NCBI GenBank assembly: GCA_009786175.1
Contig: WQTQ01000222.1
Location: 1 to 34,723 of the forward strand
Origin: Bacillota bacterium
GTDB lineage: Bacteria > Bacillota_A > Clostridia > Lachnospirales > WQUN01
DNA length: 34,723 nt
Direction of reading: 5' to 3'
In this document: piece by piece, positions 1 to 6,932 of the stretch
How positions within the stretch are numbered: the stretch's first letter is position 1
How the letters are laid out: each line of letters begins with the position of its first letter
Position numbers and translations under genes: made by a program
Notes under the pieces: model-generated
The model's database searches: none
Told to the model about the DNA's origin: nothing
Seen by the model: only the letters and a program-made list of their open reading frames with translations

Positions 1-119
1 GCAAAATCTCACCTGCCACAAATAGACACCCCCATGTGTATGGGAAATTAAATATCCTATTCGTAACCCGGTAGCACACAATTGCGGCTTGAAGGTGAGA
101 AGTGGAACTTCTTCTTTCG
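1..119 (-). ncRNA. Structured RNA or 5' leader, cut by the window edge
   Basis: This leftward transcript would begin just after a good promoter (126..154). Read on the minus strand it shows several helices. A short hairpin is formed by AGAAG and CTTCT. A long-range helix pairs TCTCACCT with AGGTGAGA near the left edge. Inside it, GCCGCAA pairs with TTGTGGC (one G-U), and a local CCCAT-acac-ATGGG hairpin lies within. No open reading frame occupies it. The CTTCTCACCTT segment after a short hairpin recalls leaders of infC-rpmI-rplT operons (L20 leader) in Firmicutes, but that resemblance is from memory and tentative. A free small RNA such as 6S RNA is the alternative. The gene it would precede lies outside the window. 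Confidence 0.4.
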
Positions 120-125
120 GAACAG

Positions 126-154
126 AGTTTAACACGATACGTAACGATTGTCAA
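126..154 (-). promoter_or_regulatory. Sigma-A promoter reading leftward
   Basis: On the minus strand a perfect -35 TTGACA (149..154) and a -10 TAAACT (126..131) are separated by exactly 17 bp. It lies downstream of queA and points out of the window, so it would drive the structured leader at 1..119 and whatever gene follows. Confidence 0.6.
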
Positions 155-186
155 ATTTTTGCTGAAAAATATTTTTTATGAAAATT

Positions 187-1209
187 TTATAAAAGTATCA
201 TTGCGTCGCCATAGCTGAAAAACCGATACTCTTGATCAACGGCTTCCTTGTAGGCTTCCATTGTTTTTGCATGTCCGGCAAAGGCGGAAACAAGCATGAT
301 TAGAGTGGATTCAGGCAAATGAAAATTTGTCAGTAAACCATCCATAACTTTGAATTTGTACCCAGGGTAAATAAAAATATCTGTTTTACCGGATCCGGCA
401 ATAACTTCGCCGGTTTCATTGGCACGGCTTTCAATAGTGCGGCAGCTTGTTGTGCCTATGGCAACGACTCTGCCGCCGTTTTTTTTGGTTTGGTTAATCA
501 GATTTGCAACTTCGGGTTCGATGCGGCAGTACTCGCTGTGCATATGATGTTTTGTAATGTCATCTTCTTTTACGGGGCGAAATGTCCCTATACCGACATG
601 TAAAGTTACTTGCGCGATGTTTACGCCCATGTTTTTTATGCCATTTAACAGTTCTTCGGTGAAATGTAAACCCGCGGTGGGTGCAGCCACAGAACCGTCA
701 TTTTTTGCGTATACGGTTTGGTATCTTGATGTATCTTTTTGTTCCTCTTCGATGTAGTGGGGGAGGGGCATTTCACCTATCTCCTCCAGCAGCGGCTCAA
801 AGGCACCTTCATGTGATAAGGAAACAACACGCAAGCCGTCTTCAATTATCTCTTGGACAGTGGCAGACAATCTGCCGTTTGCAAATGTAAGTGTATCGCC
901 CTTGCGAGCTTTTTTTCCGGGCTTTACCATTACACTCCAACTGTTTTCATCTAAACGTTCGTGCAGCAACATTTCTACGTTATTATCACTGACTAACCGT
1001 GCCGGGATAACACGTGAGTCGTTTACAACCAAACAATCGCCCGGGCGTAGTATAGACTTAATATCAACAAACATATGATGTGATACTTTACCGGCGGCCC
1101 GGCAGATGTGCATTAGTCTGGAACCGTCGCGCTGTGCGATAGGTTGCTGCGCAATAAGATGTTTTGGCAAATCGTAATAAAAATCTTCTTTTCTTAAATG
1201 TGTTTCCAT
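187..1209 (-). CDS. queA: S-adenosylmethionine:tRNA ribosyltransferase-isomerase QueA
   Basis: QueA transfers and isomerises the ribosyl group of SAM onto 7-aminomethyl-7-deazaguanine in tRNA, giving epoxyqueuosine, in the cytoplasm. At 340 aa it is the usual family length. Recognisable blocks are an N-terminal DFYYDLP segment, GTFRPV, PTAGLHFT and the C-terminal NFHLPESTLIMLVSAFAG region. The ATG overlaps the stop codon of the upstream spoIID-like gene by one base (TAATG), and an AGGAG lies inside the end of that gene, so the two are probably translationally coupled. The tgt gene that often follows queA in Clostridia is not seen: only about 186 non-coding bases remain before the window edge. 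Confidence 0.97.
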   Translation of the reverse strand: METHLRKEDFYYDLPKHLIAQQPIAQRDGSRLMHICRAAGKVSHHMFVDIKSILRPGDCLVVNDSRVIPARLVSDNNVEMLLHERLDENSWSVMVKPGKKARKGDTLTFANGRLSATVQEIIEDGLRVVSLSHEGAFEPLLEEIGEMPLPHYIEEEQKDTSRYQTVYAKNDGSVAAPTAGLHFTEELLNGIKNMGVNIAQVTLHVGIGTFRPVKEDDITKHHMHSEYCRIEPEVANLINQTKKNGGRVVAIGTTSCRTIESRANETGEVIAGSGKTDIFIYPGYKFKVMDGLLTNFHLPESTLIMLVSAFAGHAKTMEAYKEAVDQEYRFFSYGDAMILL

Positions 1210-2567
1210 TATCGTATTTCAACTCCTGAGTAATAGTGCAGTAAAATTGAGCGGAAATCGTACCCGGCTTGTGCCATGCTGTTTGCACCTTGTTGACTCA
1301 TGCCTACACCATGTCCCCAACCGCGGCCATTTATTGTAATACCGGTGCCGTCTGCATCTGTAACGGTAGTTTGTGTCGGCTGCCCAAGGGCTACGCCGTC
1401 AAAAACATGGGTGTTATTTGCCGGTACAACGTTTCCGAAACTATCGACTACATAAAGATTACTAACCGGTGCTTGCTGGGTTATGTCTCCGCATGTAATA
1501 TAAATGGTTGACCCGCCGCCTTCAACCGCACCTGAAATGGTAAAATTACGGCTGTATAAACGTCTGCTAATGTGCCTGAAAATATCGGAGACTTGTTCGC
1601 GTGTAGCTGTCCATTGCCCATTTGTACCAATAAAAGTTAATTCTTGAACGCGGCCAAGGCGTTCCTCCGTAATTGACACGCCTGTTACAGTTCCAATATT
1701 TGCGCCGGGAGCATGTGCCCTAACCGCAGCAGTTAACTGTGCCCAAGTGTAAGTACGTGACCATATACGCGGATTTTGCTCGTAAAAGTCCCAAACGCCG
1801 GTAAGGTGAGCGTATACGCCGCCCCATACATTTTCCACACAGTCTGTAGAACCGCCGCTTGAAGAGAAGTATGGTGTAAGAACGGGTTCGTTGCTGCCGG
1901 GTTTAAATACCATAAGCCCGCGAGTGTCACGAACGGCTTGTCTCATAATTTCGTATTCTCTGTATGTTCCGCGGTAGGCTTGGCAGCATGACGAACGGTC
2001 GCATATGTCAAACCCTCTTGAGCTGTATGTTCCTCTGTTTTTGGTATACATTGCAAATGTACGTGCCGCCACAGCCTGCGCCCGTAACGCTTCGATGTGA
2101 AAATGCGGCGACATTTCCATGGATAAAACACCGTAAATATATTCTTCGATGCAAATTACATTTATTGCCGAAACCTGCCCGCCGGATGGGCGGAACTCGA
2201 TAACTCCGCGGAAATTGTCAGAACCCATTGATATAATTCCTCCGCCGGTAGCCCTGATTTGCCGCCCGCCATCGGAATCGTTTACGAAGGTAAATACAGT
2301 TTCTCCGCCTGCTTGAACCACAACTTGTCCGTTTGACATACGTACGGTAAACCCGGCAGGCGAATTTAAAGTACGAACAACTTCAAATGACCCGTTTGCC
2401 CTGCCACGCCCGACATCAATACTTGTTGTGGAGATGGTTATGCTGTTTTGGTTATAAAATGCTCTTACAAGCCCAACGCGGATTGTACTGGCGTATACCA
2501 TGCTTGCAAACCCGGATGTAACCAAAATGAACACTGCAATGGCACATAAGTACATTAGTTTTTTCAT
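1209..2567 (-). CDS. SpoIID/LytB domain protein, secreted or membrane-anchored
   Basis: This 452-aa protein starts at an ATG preceded by GAGAGGGAG. It has an N-terminal hydrophobic signal or anchor (roughly residues 4-26). The SpoIID/LytB signature is clear: SMEMSPHFHIEALRAQAVAA in the middle, a Cys-rich CDRSSCCQAYRG stretch, and GWGHGVGMSQQGA near the C-terminus. SpoIID is a lytic transglycosylase acting on denuded glycan strands during engulfment; LytB paralogues act in wall turnover. In Clostridia a copy of this family often lies beside ruvB or queA. Whether this is the sporulation SpoIID itself or a paralogue cannot be decided here. It is the first gene of a two-gene unit with queA. Confidence 0.9.
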   Translation of the reverse strand: MKKLMYLCAIAVFILVTSGFASMVYASTIRVGLVRAFYNQNSITISTTSIDVGRGRANGSFEVVRTLNSPAGFTVRMSNGQVVVQAGGETVFTFVNDSDGGRQIRATGGGIISMGSDNFRGVIEFRPSGGQVSAINVICIEEYIYGVLSMEMSPHFHIEALRAQAVAARTFAMYTKNRGTYSSRGFDICDRSSCCQAYRGTYREYEIMRQAVRDTRGLMVFKPGSNEPVLTPYFSSSGGSTDCVENVWGGVYAHLTGVWDFYEQNPRIWSRTYTWAQLTAAVRAHAPGANIGTVTGVSITEERLGRVQELTFIGTNGQWTATREQVSDIFRHISRRLYSRNFTISGAVEGGGSTIYITCGDITQQAPVSNLYVVDSFGNVVPANNTHVFDGVALGQPTQTTVTDADGTGITINGRGWGHGVGMSQQGANSMAQAGYDFRSILLHYYSGVEIR

Positions 2568-2636
2568 TATGTCTCCCTCTCACAAGGCCGGGACATACCC
2601 GAAAGTTTCAAGTACATCCTAAATTATTTTGTCATA

Positions 2637-2665
2637 AGTGTAATAATTACGTTACAATTCTGCAA
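2637..2665 (-). promoter_or_regulatory. Putative promoter of spoIID-like/queA
   Basis: Minus-strand -35 TTGCAG (2660..2665) and -10 TACACT (2637..2642) have a 17-bp spacer, about 70 bp before the spoIID-like start. The -35 departs from consensus at two positions. The rest of the 276-bp gap to the divergent URO-D-like gene shows nothing beyond the two promoters. Confidence 0.45.
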
Positions 2666-2725
2666 TACTATATCAGGAAAATACCCGGTTGTACATAAAA
2701 AGTTGAAAATTTATTTTGTGACGTG

Positions 2726-2755
2726 TTGCGTTGTTTGCAGAAAGTAGAGTAGAAT
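2726..2755 (+). promoter_or_regulatory. Putative promoter of the URO-D-like gene
   Basis: TTGCGT (2726..2731) and TAGAAT (2750..2755) are separated by 18 bp, followed about 90 bp later by the GAAGGGAG ribosome binding site of the URO-D-like gene. Confidence 0.35.
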
Positions 2756-2843
2756 GCCTGTAATATAGCATAAAATAAATGAATCATAAAGCCTTTTTTT
2801 ATGAAAATGTAAAAATTGGTAAATTTACCGAAGGGAGATTATT

Positions 2844-3809
2844 ATGACACCAAAGGAACGGGCTGTTGCCGCGCTTACATTAAAGCAGCCGGATCAAGTG
2901 CCAACATTTGAGTTAGAGTTTCAGCTTGCGGACGAAATGTTTGGCAAAAATTTACACCCGCATGTTCTTCGTCCTGCTGAAATAAACAAACTTTCCATGC
3001 TTGAAAGAGAGCGTGCGTTAAATCAGCTGGCAGAGGATTATGCATATGTATATGAAGCTTTGGACTATGCAATTATTCCGGGGCCGTATGGAGTAGGGTA
3101 TATACGCGATGGAAAAGTTGCGCCGGAACTTGCATTTTTATTTAAAAAAATACCGGAATTGACACAGGGTAAGCGTATGCTTGGTTATCATGCAGACGGT
3201 ACATTTTCCATACCGGACGGTAATGCCATGTATGATTTTGCCTATAAATTGGCAGATGACCCGGAGGGGCTGCGCCAAGACGCGAAAAATTACATGGAAT
3301 ATACCATAGAGAACAACAAAATTTTAGCGGAACATGGGGTTGAAGTTGGCTTACTTTGCAGTGATTACTGTTACAACAACGGACCGTTTCTTTCACCGGA
3401 GAATTTTGGCATATTTATTCAGCCCTACCTTACGAAAATTATTGAGGAAGGTAAAAAAGCGGGTTTGTACATGATTAAGCATACAGACGGCGACATAATG
3501 CCAATTTTAGATCAATTGGTAGATTGTAAGCCCCATGGCCTTCATTCGATTGACCCTATGGCGGGAGTGGATATAAAAGAAGTTAAGGCACTGGTGGGGG
3601 ATAAAGTATGCCTTTGCGGTAACGTCCATTGCGCCGCCATGCAAACGGGTACGGATGAAGAAGTTATTGCCAGCGCAGAGTATTGTATGACTTACGGCAA
3701 GCCCGGCGGCGGATATATTTTCTGCACCAGCAACGTACCCTTTAAAGGAATGCCGCCGCATAGATACCAAATGATTTTAGATGTGTGGAAGCGAATGAGG
3801 GATTATTAA
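2844..3809 (+). CDS. Uroporphyrinogen decarboxylase (URO-D) superfamily protein
   Basis: The 321-aa product has the URO-D TIM-barrel layout. It opens with MTPKERAVAALTLKQPDQVP, the typical helix and substrate-loop start, and carries IKHTDGDIMPILDQLV, LHSIDPMAGVDIKEVK, KVCLCGNVHC and a C-terminal GGGYIFCTSN segment. True HemE is longer and has a conserved RQAGRY loop, which is absent. This is therefore the branch that includes corrinoid-dependent methyltransferases (MtaA/MtbA-like) and many uncharacterised proteins. No corrinoid protein or haem gene is nearby, so the substrate is unknown. The start is set by GAAGGGAG seven bases upstream. It stands alone and converges on mutS2 with only 19 bp between them. 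Confidence 0.85.
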   Translation: MTPKERAVAALTLKQPDQVPTFELEFQLADEMFGKNLHPHVLRPAEINKLSMLERERALNQLAEDYAYVYEALDYAIIPGPYGVGYIRDGKVAPELAFLFKKIPELTQGKRMLGYHADGTFSIPDGNAMYDFAYKLADDPEGLRQDAKNYMEYTIENNKILAEHGVEVGLLCSDYCYNNGPFLSPENFGIFIQPYLTKIIEEGKKAGLYMIKHTDGDIMPILDQLVDCKPHGLHSIDPMAGVDIKEVKALVGDKVCLCGNVHCAAMQTGTDEEVIASAEYCMTYGKPGGGYIFCTSNVPFKGMPPHRYQMILDVWKRMRDY

Positions 3810-3828
3810 AGGGTAATTGCCCGGTCTG

Positions 3829-6207
3829 TTATTTCAGCGTTGTCACAGTAACCCCGGCTTCGCCTTCACCGTATTTTCCTAAGCGGTACTCCTTAACATG
3901 GGGGTGCCGTTTTAATAATGCGTGAATGGCGTTACGGACGGCCCCCGTACCCTTGCCGTGTATTAAGGTTACGTTGGCTAAGCTGGCAAGAAAGGCATCG
4001 TCCAAATATTTATCTGCGGCGGAAACGGCTTCCTCCGGTAACATACCCCGCAGGTCTAACTCTGTGGAAATATACAGCGATTTCATTTTAGAGCCGCCGC
4101 TGCCTGCTTTTGGTGTAAATTTTTGCGAAGTTTCCTCTTCTTCCAGTGTTAAGTCGCTGATATGAACCTTTATTTTTAGAATGCCCGCTTGAAGCTGCAC
4201 TTCGCCGTTTGAGTTTGGCGGGGCGGATACTGTGGCGGTTTGGTTCATAGAGTGGATGAAAACTTTGTCGCCGCGGCGCAGGTTTTCCGGCGGCTTGCGG
4301 GATGGTTTTTCTGATACGGGGCCAATGCCGTCGGCCAGGCCTGCCAGTCCTTCCCGCACTTGGCGTTTTGCTTCTTCTATTTCTTTCTGGCTTGCGGCCT
4401 GCAGCTGTTTTTGCATTTTTGTTATTTGCTCGTCTGCTTCCTTGCGGGCCTGCTGAACTATGTTTAATGCTTCCTGTCTGGCTTGCTGCATAAGCTTTTC
4501 TTTTTGAGTGCGCAATTTTTCTTCTTGCTTTGCCACATCTTCACGGAGTTTTTCGGCTTCCCTGCGGTAAATTTGAGCCCGCTCCTGCTCGAGAAGTACG
4601 GCTTTTTTGCTGGCTTCCAGGTCGGTTATAACGTCTTCAAAGCGAATATCTTTTTGGCTAAGCACCGCCCGGGCTTCATCAATTATTTCATCCGAAAGCC
4701 CTAATCGTTTGGCAATGGCGAAGGCATTGCTTTTACCCGGTATACCAATTAGCAGACGGTAGGTTGGGCGCAAAGTTTCCACATCAAATTCGCAGCTGGC
4801 GTTTTCTACGCCTTCCATGGAAAGTGCGTACAGCTTTAGCTCGCTGTAGTGGGTGGTGACAACCGTGCGAATTTGCCGGGCGCGCAAGTACTGTAAAATT
4901 GCAATTGCAAGGGCCGCGCCTTCTGTGGGGTCTGTTCCCGCGCCAAGTTCGTCCAATAAAACCAGCGCGTTGTGGCTTAACCCGTCTAAAATTCCTACAA
5001 TGTTTTTCATGTGGGATGAAAATGTACTAAGGCTTTGTGCAATGCTTTGTTCGTCGCCAATGTCGGCGAAAACATCGTCAAATACTGCCAATTCGGAATT
5101 TTCTTCCGCCGGTATATGAAGCCCTGCCTGCCCCATACAAGTTAGTAAACCCAGGGTTTTTAGGGAGACTGTTTTGCCCCCCGTATTGGGTCCGGTGATT
5201 AACAGCATGGAAAATTCGCCGCCAAGGTAAATTTCTGTGGGCACAACGGTATCTGGGTTTAGCAGCGGGTGCCGCCCTTTTCGGATATGGGTAAACCTGC
5301 GGCTGTTAAAAGTAGGTTCTGTGGCTTTCATTGCCAAAGATAATTCGCCTTTTGCGAATATGAAGTCTAAATATGTGATTTGCTCTATGTTTGCGGCAAA
5401 AATATCCCCGTTAGCTGCCACTAAACCGCTGAGCTTTAAAAGAATCCGTTCTTCTTCGCGTTTTTCTTCAAAATGCAAATTCTTTATTTTATTGTTCAAC
5501 TCTACAACGCTGAGGGGCTCCATAAAAACCGTTGCCCCTGTTGAAGACTGGTCGTGAACCATGCCCGGGAAACTGCCCCGGTATTCTGCTTTTACCGGTA
5601 CACAAAAGCGGTCGCCCCGTAGGGTAACAATCGCGTCTTGCAGCATATTTTTATATGAAGCCGATTGGATTACACCCTGCAAATGGTCGCGGATTTTATC
5701 ATGAGCTACACGAATACTGCGGCGGATGTCCGCAAGTTTTGGGCTTGCATTGTCCGCAACTTCGCCGGAAGGTTTAATACAGCGATTTATTTCGTTCTCT
5801 AATGAATCTATTAGCGTGATTCCTTCAAAATACTGCGCAATGCAAGAGGGCTCTTCTTCCTGTTCATTTCCTTGTCTTCCTTGCTTTTTGCCGTAATTTA
5901 TCAGCTTGCGGCATACATACAGGCTTTCTGCTACTTGCAGCAAAACTTCTGCCGACAATGTGCCGCCTATGGCTGCATTGGCCAGGGCAGGGCGGATGTC
6001 GCCGATTCCCCCAAGCGGTAAGCTTCCTTTTAACAAAATTATTTCCAGCGCGGCAGAAGTTTCGTTTTGTGCGCGCTTTATGTCACTAATATAGGTCATT
6101 GGAATTAAATCCTGCGCCAATTGCTTACCCATGGGCGAAGCCGCGCGGGATTGCAGCATCTCGATTATTGCCGGGTATTCCAGTGTGGATAGTGCTTTTT
6201 TATTCAT
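3829..6207 (-). CDS. mutS2: Endonuclease MutS2 (MutS-family ATPase with Smr domain)
   Basis: The 792-aa length and architecture match MutS2. There is a core/clamp region, a Walker A GPNTGGKT at 339-346, and a Walker B LLDELGAGTD at 417-426. A long charged coiled coil (about 515-620) follows, and a C-terminal Smr domain carries LDLRG and HGKGTG. MutS2 lacks the mismatch-recognition domain I of MutS. It acts in suppression of recombination, or in Firmicutes as a collided-ribosome splitting factor; the Smr domain is a nuclease in some members. An AAAGGA lies before the ATG. The gene is monocistronic here, with its own promoter, and ends tail-to-tail with the URO-D-like gene. Confidence 0.96.
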   Translation of the reverse strand: MNKKALSTLEYPAIIEMLQSRAASPMGKQLAQDLIPMTYISDIKRAQNETSAALEIILLKGSLPLGGIGDIRPALANAAIGGTLSAEVLLQVAESLYVCRKLINYGKKQGRQGNEQEEEPSCIAQYFEGITLIDSLENEINRCIKPSGEVADNASPKLADIRRSIRVAHDKIRDHLQGVIQSASYKNMLQDAIVTLRGDRFCVPVKAEYRGSFPGMVHDQSSTGATVFMEPLSVVELNNKIKNLHFEEKREEERILLKLSGLVAANGDIFAANIEQITYLDFIFAKGELSLAMKATEPTFNSRRFTHIRKGRHPLLNPDTVVPTEIYLGGEFSMLLITGPNTGGKTVSLKTLGLLTCMGQAGLHIPAEENSELAVFDDVFADIGDEQSIAQSLSTFSSHMKNIVGILDGLSHNALVLLDELGAGTDPTEGAALAIAILQYLRARQIRTVVTTHYSELKLYALSMEGVENASCEFDVETLRPTYRLLIGIPGKSNAFAIAKRLGLSDEIIDEARAVLSQKDIRFEDVITDLEASKKAVLLEQERAQIYRREAEKLREDVAKQEEKLRTQKEKLMQQARQEALNIVQQARKEADEQITKMQKQLQAASQKEIEEAKRQVREGLAGLADGIGPVSEKPSRKPPENLRRGDKVFIHSMNQTATVSAPPNSNGEVQLQAGILKIKVHISDLTLEEEETSQKFTPKAGSGGSKMKSLYISTELDLRGMLPEEAVSAADKYLDDAFLASLANVTLIHGKGTGAVRNAIHALLKRHPHVKEYRLGKYGEGEAGVTVTTLK

Positions 6208-6239
6208 GTGTATCGTCCTTTATTTTGGGATTGTGGTCT

Positions 6240-6268
6240 ATTATACCCCATGGTTGTGAATAGGGCAA
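6240..6268 (-). promoter_or_regulatory. Promoter of mutS2
   Basis: Minus-strand TTGCCC (6263..6268) and a perfect TATAAT (6240..6245) are spaced by 17 bp, about 33 bp before the mutS2 start codon. Confidence 0.6.
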
Positions 6269-6289
6269 AATTATCTGTATTGTACATCT

Positions 6290-6309
6290 ACCCCCTGATA
6301 TCAGGGGGT
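6290..6309. repeat. Dispersed 20-bp palindrome, copy 1
   Basis: A perfect palindrome, ACCCCCTGATATCAGGGGGT. Its right half supplies the TGA stop codon (6301..6303 on the minus strand) of the small gene at 6301..6558. There is no T-run on either side, so it does not look like a terminator. The same core recurs at 18968 and 33072, and with a loop at 24166. Confidence 0.85.
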
Positions 6310-6558
6310 GGGTATTGTATTGGCTTGTTTCGATAATTGTGCTTTCCAATCATCTTCACTTACCCTTAGAATATCGTACCCTTTCTTGCTGCATAGAACA
6401 TTATCAACTCTTAAATACGCATTTTCTATCGGTTTGTCACGCAACTGATGAAAGTCAGTCTTGAACCCAAAGCGAGTCTGCCCTGACTCTTTATCAACAA
6501 TTTCTGCACCTATAATGATACCCTCTGCATCTACTACAAAATATTTAACAAATAACAT
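6301..6558 (-). CDS. Small hypothetical protein (85 aa)
   Basis: I do not recognise this protein. It starts MLFVKYFVVDAEGIIIGAE, continues with a DKESGQTRFGFK strand-like segment, a predicted helix with KPIENAYLRVDNVLC and then DILRVSEDDWKAQL, and ends at a TGA inside the palindrome. The start at 6558 is chosen because AAGGTGAGTGAGCTC precedes it, and because the upstream overlapping frame ends five bases before it. An in-frame ATG at 6636 would add 26 residues that overlap the other frame and look non-protein-like. The C-terminus (NTIPTP) may have been altered when the palindrome arrived. It lies inside the inverted-repeat-bounded interval. Confidence 0.5.
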   Translation of the reverse strand: MLFVKYFVVDAEGIIIGAEIVDKESGQTRFGFKTDFHQLRDKPIENAYLRVDNVLCSKKGYDILRVSEDDWKAQLSKQANTIPTP

Positions 6559-6562
6559 GAGC

Positions 6563-6715
6563 TCACTCACCTTCTGCGAACAAATCTGCAAAGCCATTTT
6601 CTGTCGGCTTGGTAAACACAGTACCTTCAAAAACATTTGTAGGTTTTTGTGTCTCTCTGTATAATAAATAACGAATAAAGCCGCTTAATGTCTTGCTATA
6701 CCGACACCTCCATTT
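6563..6715 (-). pseudogene. Open frame of 50 codons without a start codon, probable gene remnant
   Basis: This minus-strand frame reads KWRCRYSKTLSGFIRYLL and then YRETQKPTNVFEGTVF to ADLFAEGE, and stops five bases before the downstream small gene. The composition looks like real protein, more so than the overlapping frames. A strong GGAGGTG lies at its 5' end, but no ATG, GTG or TTG follows in this frame until deep inside. The ATG next to the GGAGGTG is in another frame and stops after five codons (MEVSV). A one-base frameshift or a non-standard start would join them. Function is unknown. Confidence 0.3.
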
Positions 6716-6719
6716 TTAT

Positions 6720-6761
6720 CAAGCATACCACATTAACAGGTACCTATCAAACGTATGCTTG
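6720..6761 (-). repeat. Leader hairpin inside the candidate element
   Basis: CAAGCATAC (6720..6728) and GTATGCTTG (6753..6761) form a perfect 9-bp stem with a 24-nt loop, directly upstream (minus strand) of the GGAGGTG site. It could be a regulatory leader or a structural end of the element. It has no T-run. Confidence 0.45.
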
Positions 6762-6784
6762 GAGTGTGCTATCAGGGGGTAGAT

Positions 6785-6932
6785 ATTTAGCATTTTATAT
6801 AAATGCACATTTTTTAGGATTTGAACCCCTTTCTGTTTGTCAATTATTTTCTTTTTTTTATTGTATCCTAAATGTGCCCAATATGATAAAATACAGCCCG
6901 TGTAAGAGAAAAAATTATAAAGGGGTAATTTC
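6785..6932 (+). promoter_or_regulatory. AT-rich gap with weak promoter of the permease gene
   Basis: The gap is AT-rich and holds no convincing gene. A weak promoter, TTGTAT (6861..6866) with TGATAA (6884..6889) at 17 bp, precedes the AAAGGGG ribosome binding site of the permease. Confidence 0.3.

Larger units (their letters stand above)
6286..6784. mobile_element. Candidate ~499-bp element with 15-bp terminal inverted repeats
   Basis: The left end ATCTACCCCCTGATA (6286..6300) is the exact reverse complement of the right end TATCAGGGGGTAGAT (6770..6784). The left end is also half of a full 20-bp palindrome that recurs at three other places in the window. The interior holds a small leftward gene (6301..6558), a 50-codon open frame without a start (6563..6715) and a leader hairpin (6720..6761). 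No recognisable transposase and no clear target-site duplication were found. It could be a non-autonomous element, or a locus bounded by two independent copies of a dispersed palindrome. The repeat is seen; mobility is inferred. Confidence 0.4.

Noticed and set aside
6559..6636. 26-residue N-terminal extension of the small gene at 6301..6558
   Set aside because: It overlaps the more protein-like frame, and the ribosome binding site points to the start at 6558.
6286..6784. IS200/IS605-type insertion sequence
   Set aside because: The leader hairpin is suggestive, but those elements lack terminal inverted repeats, and no TnpA or TnpB sequence is present.
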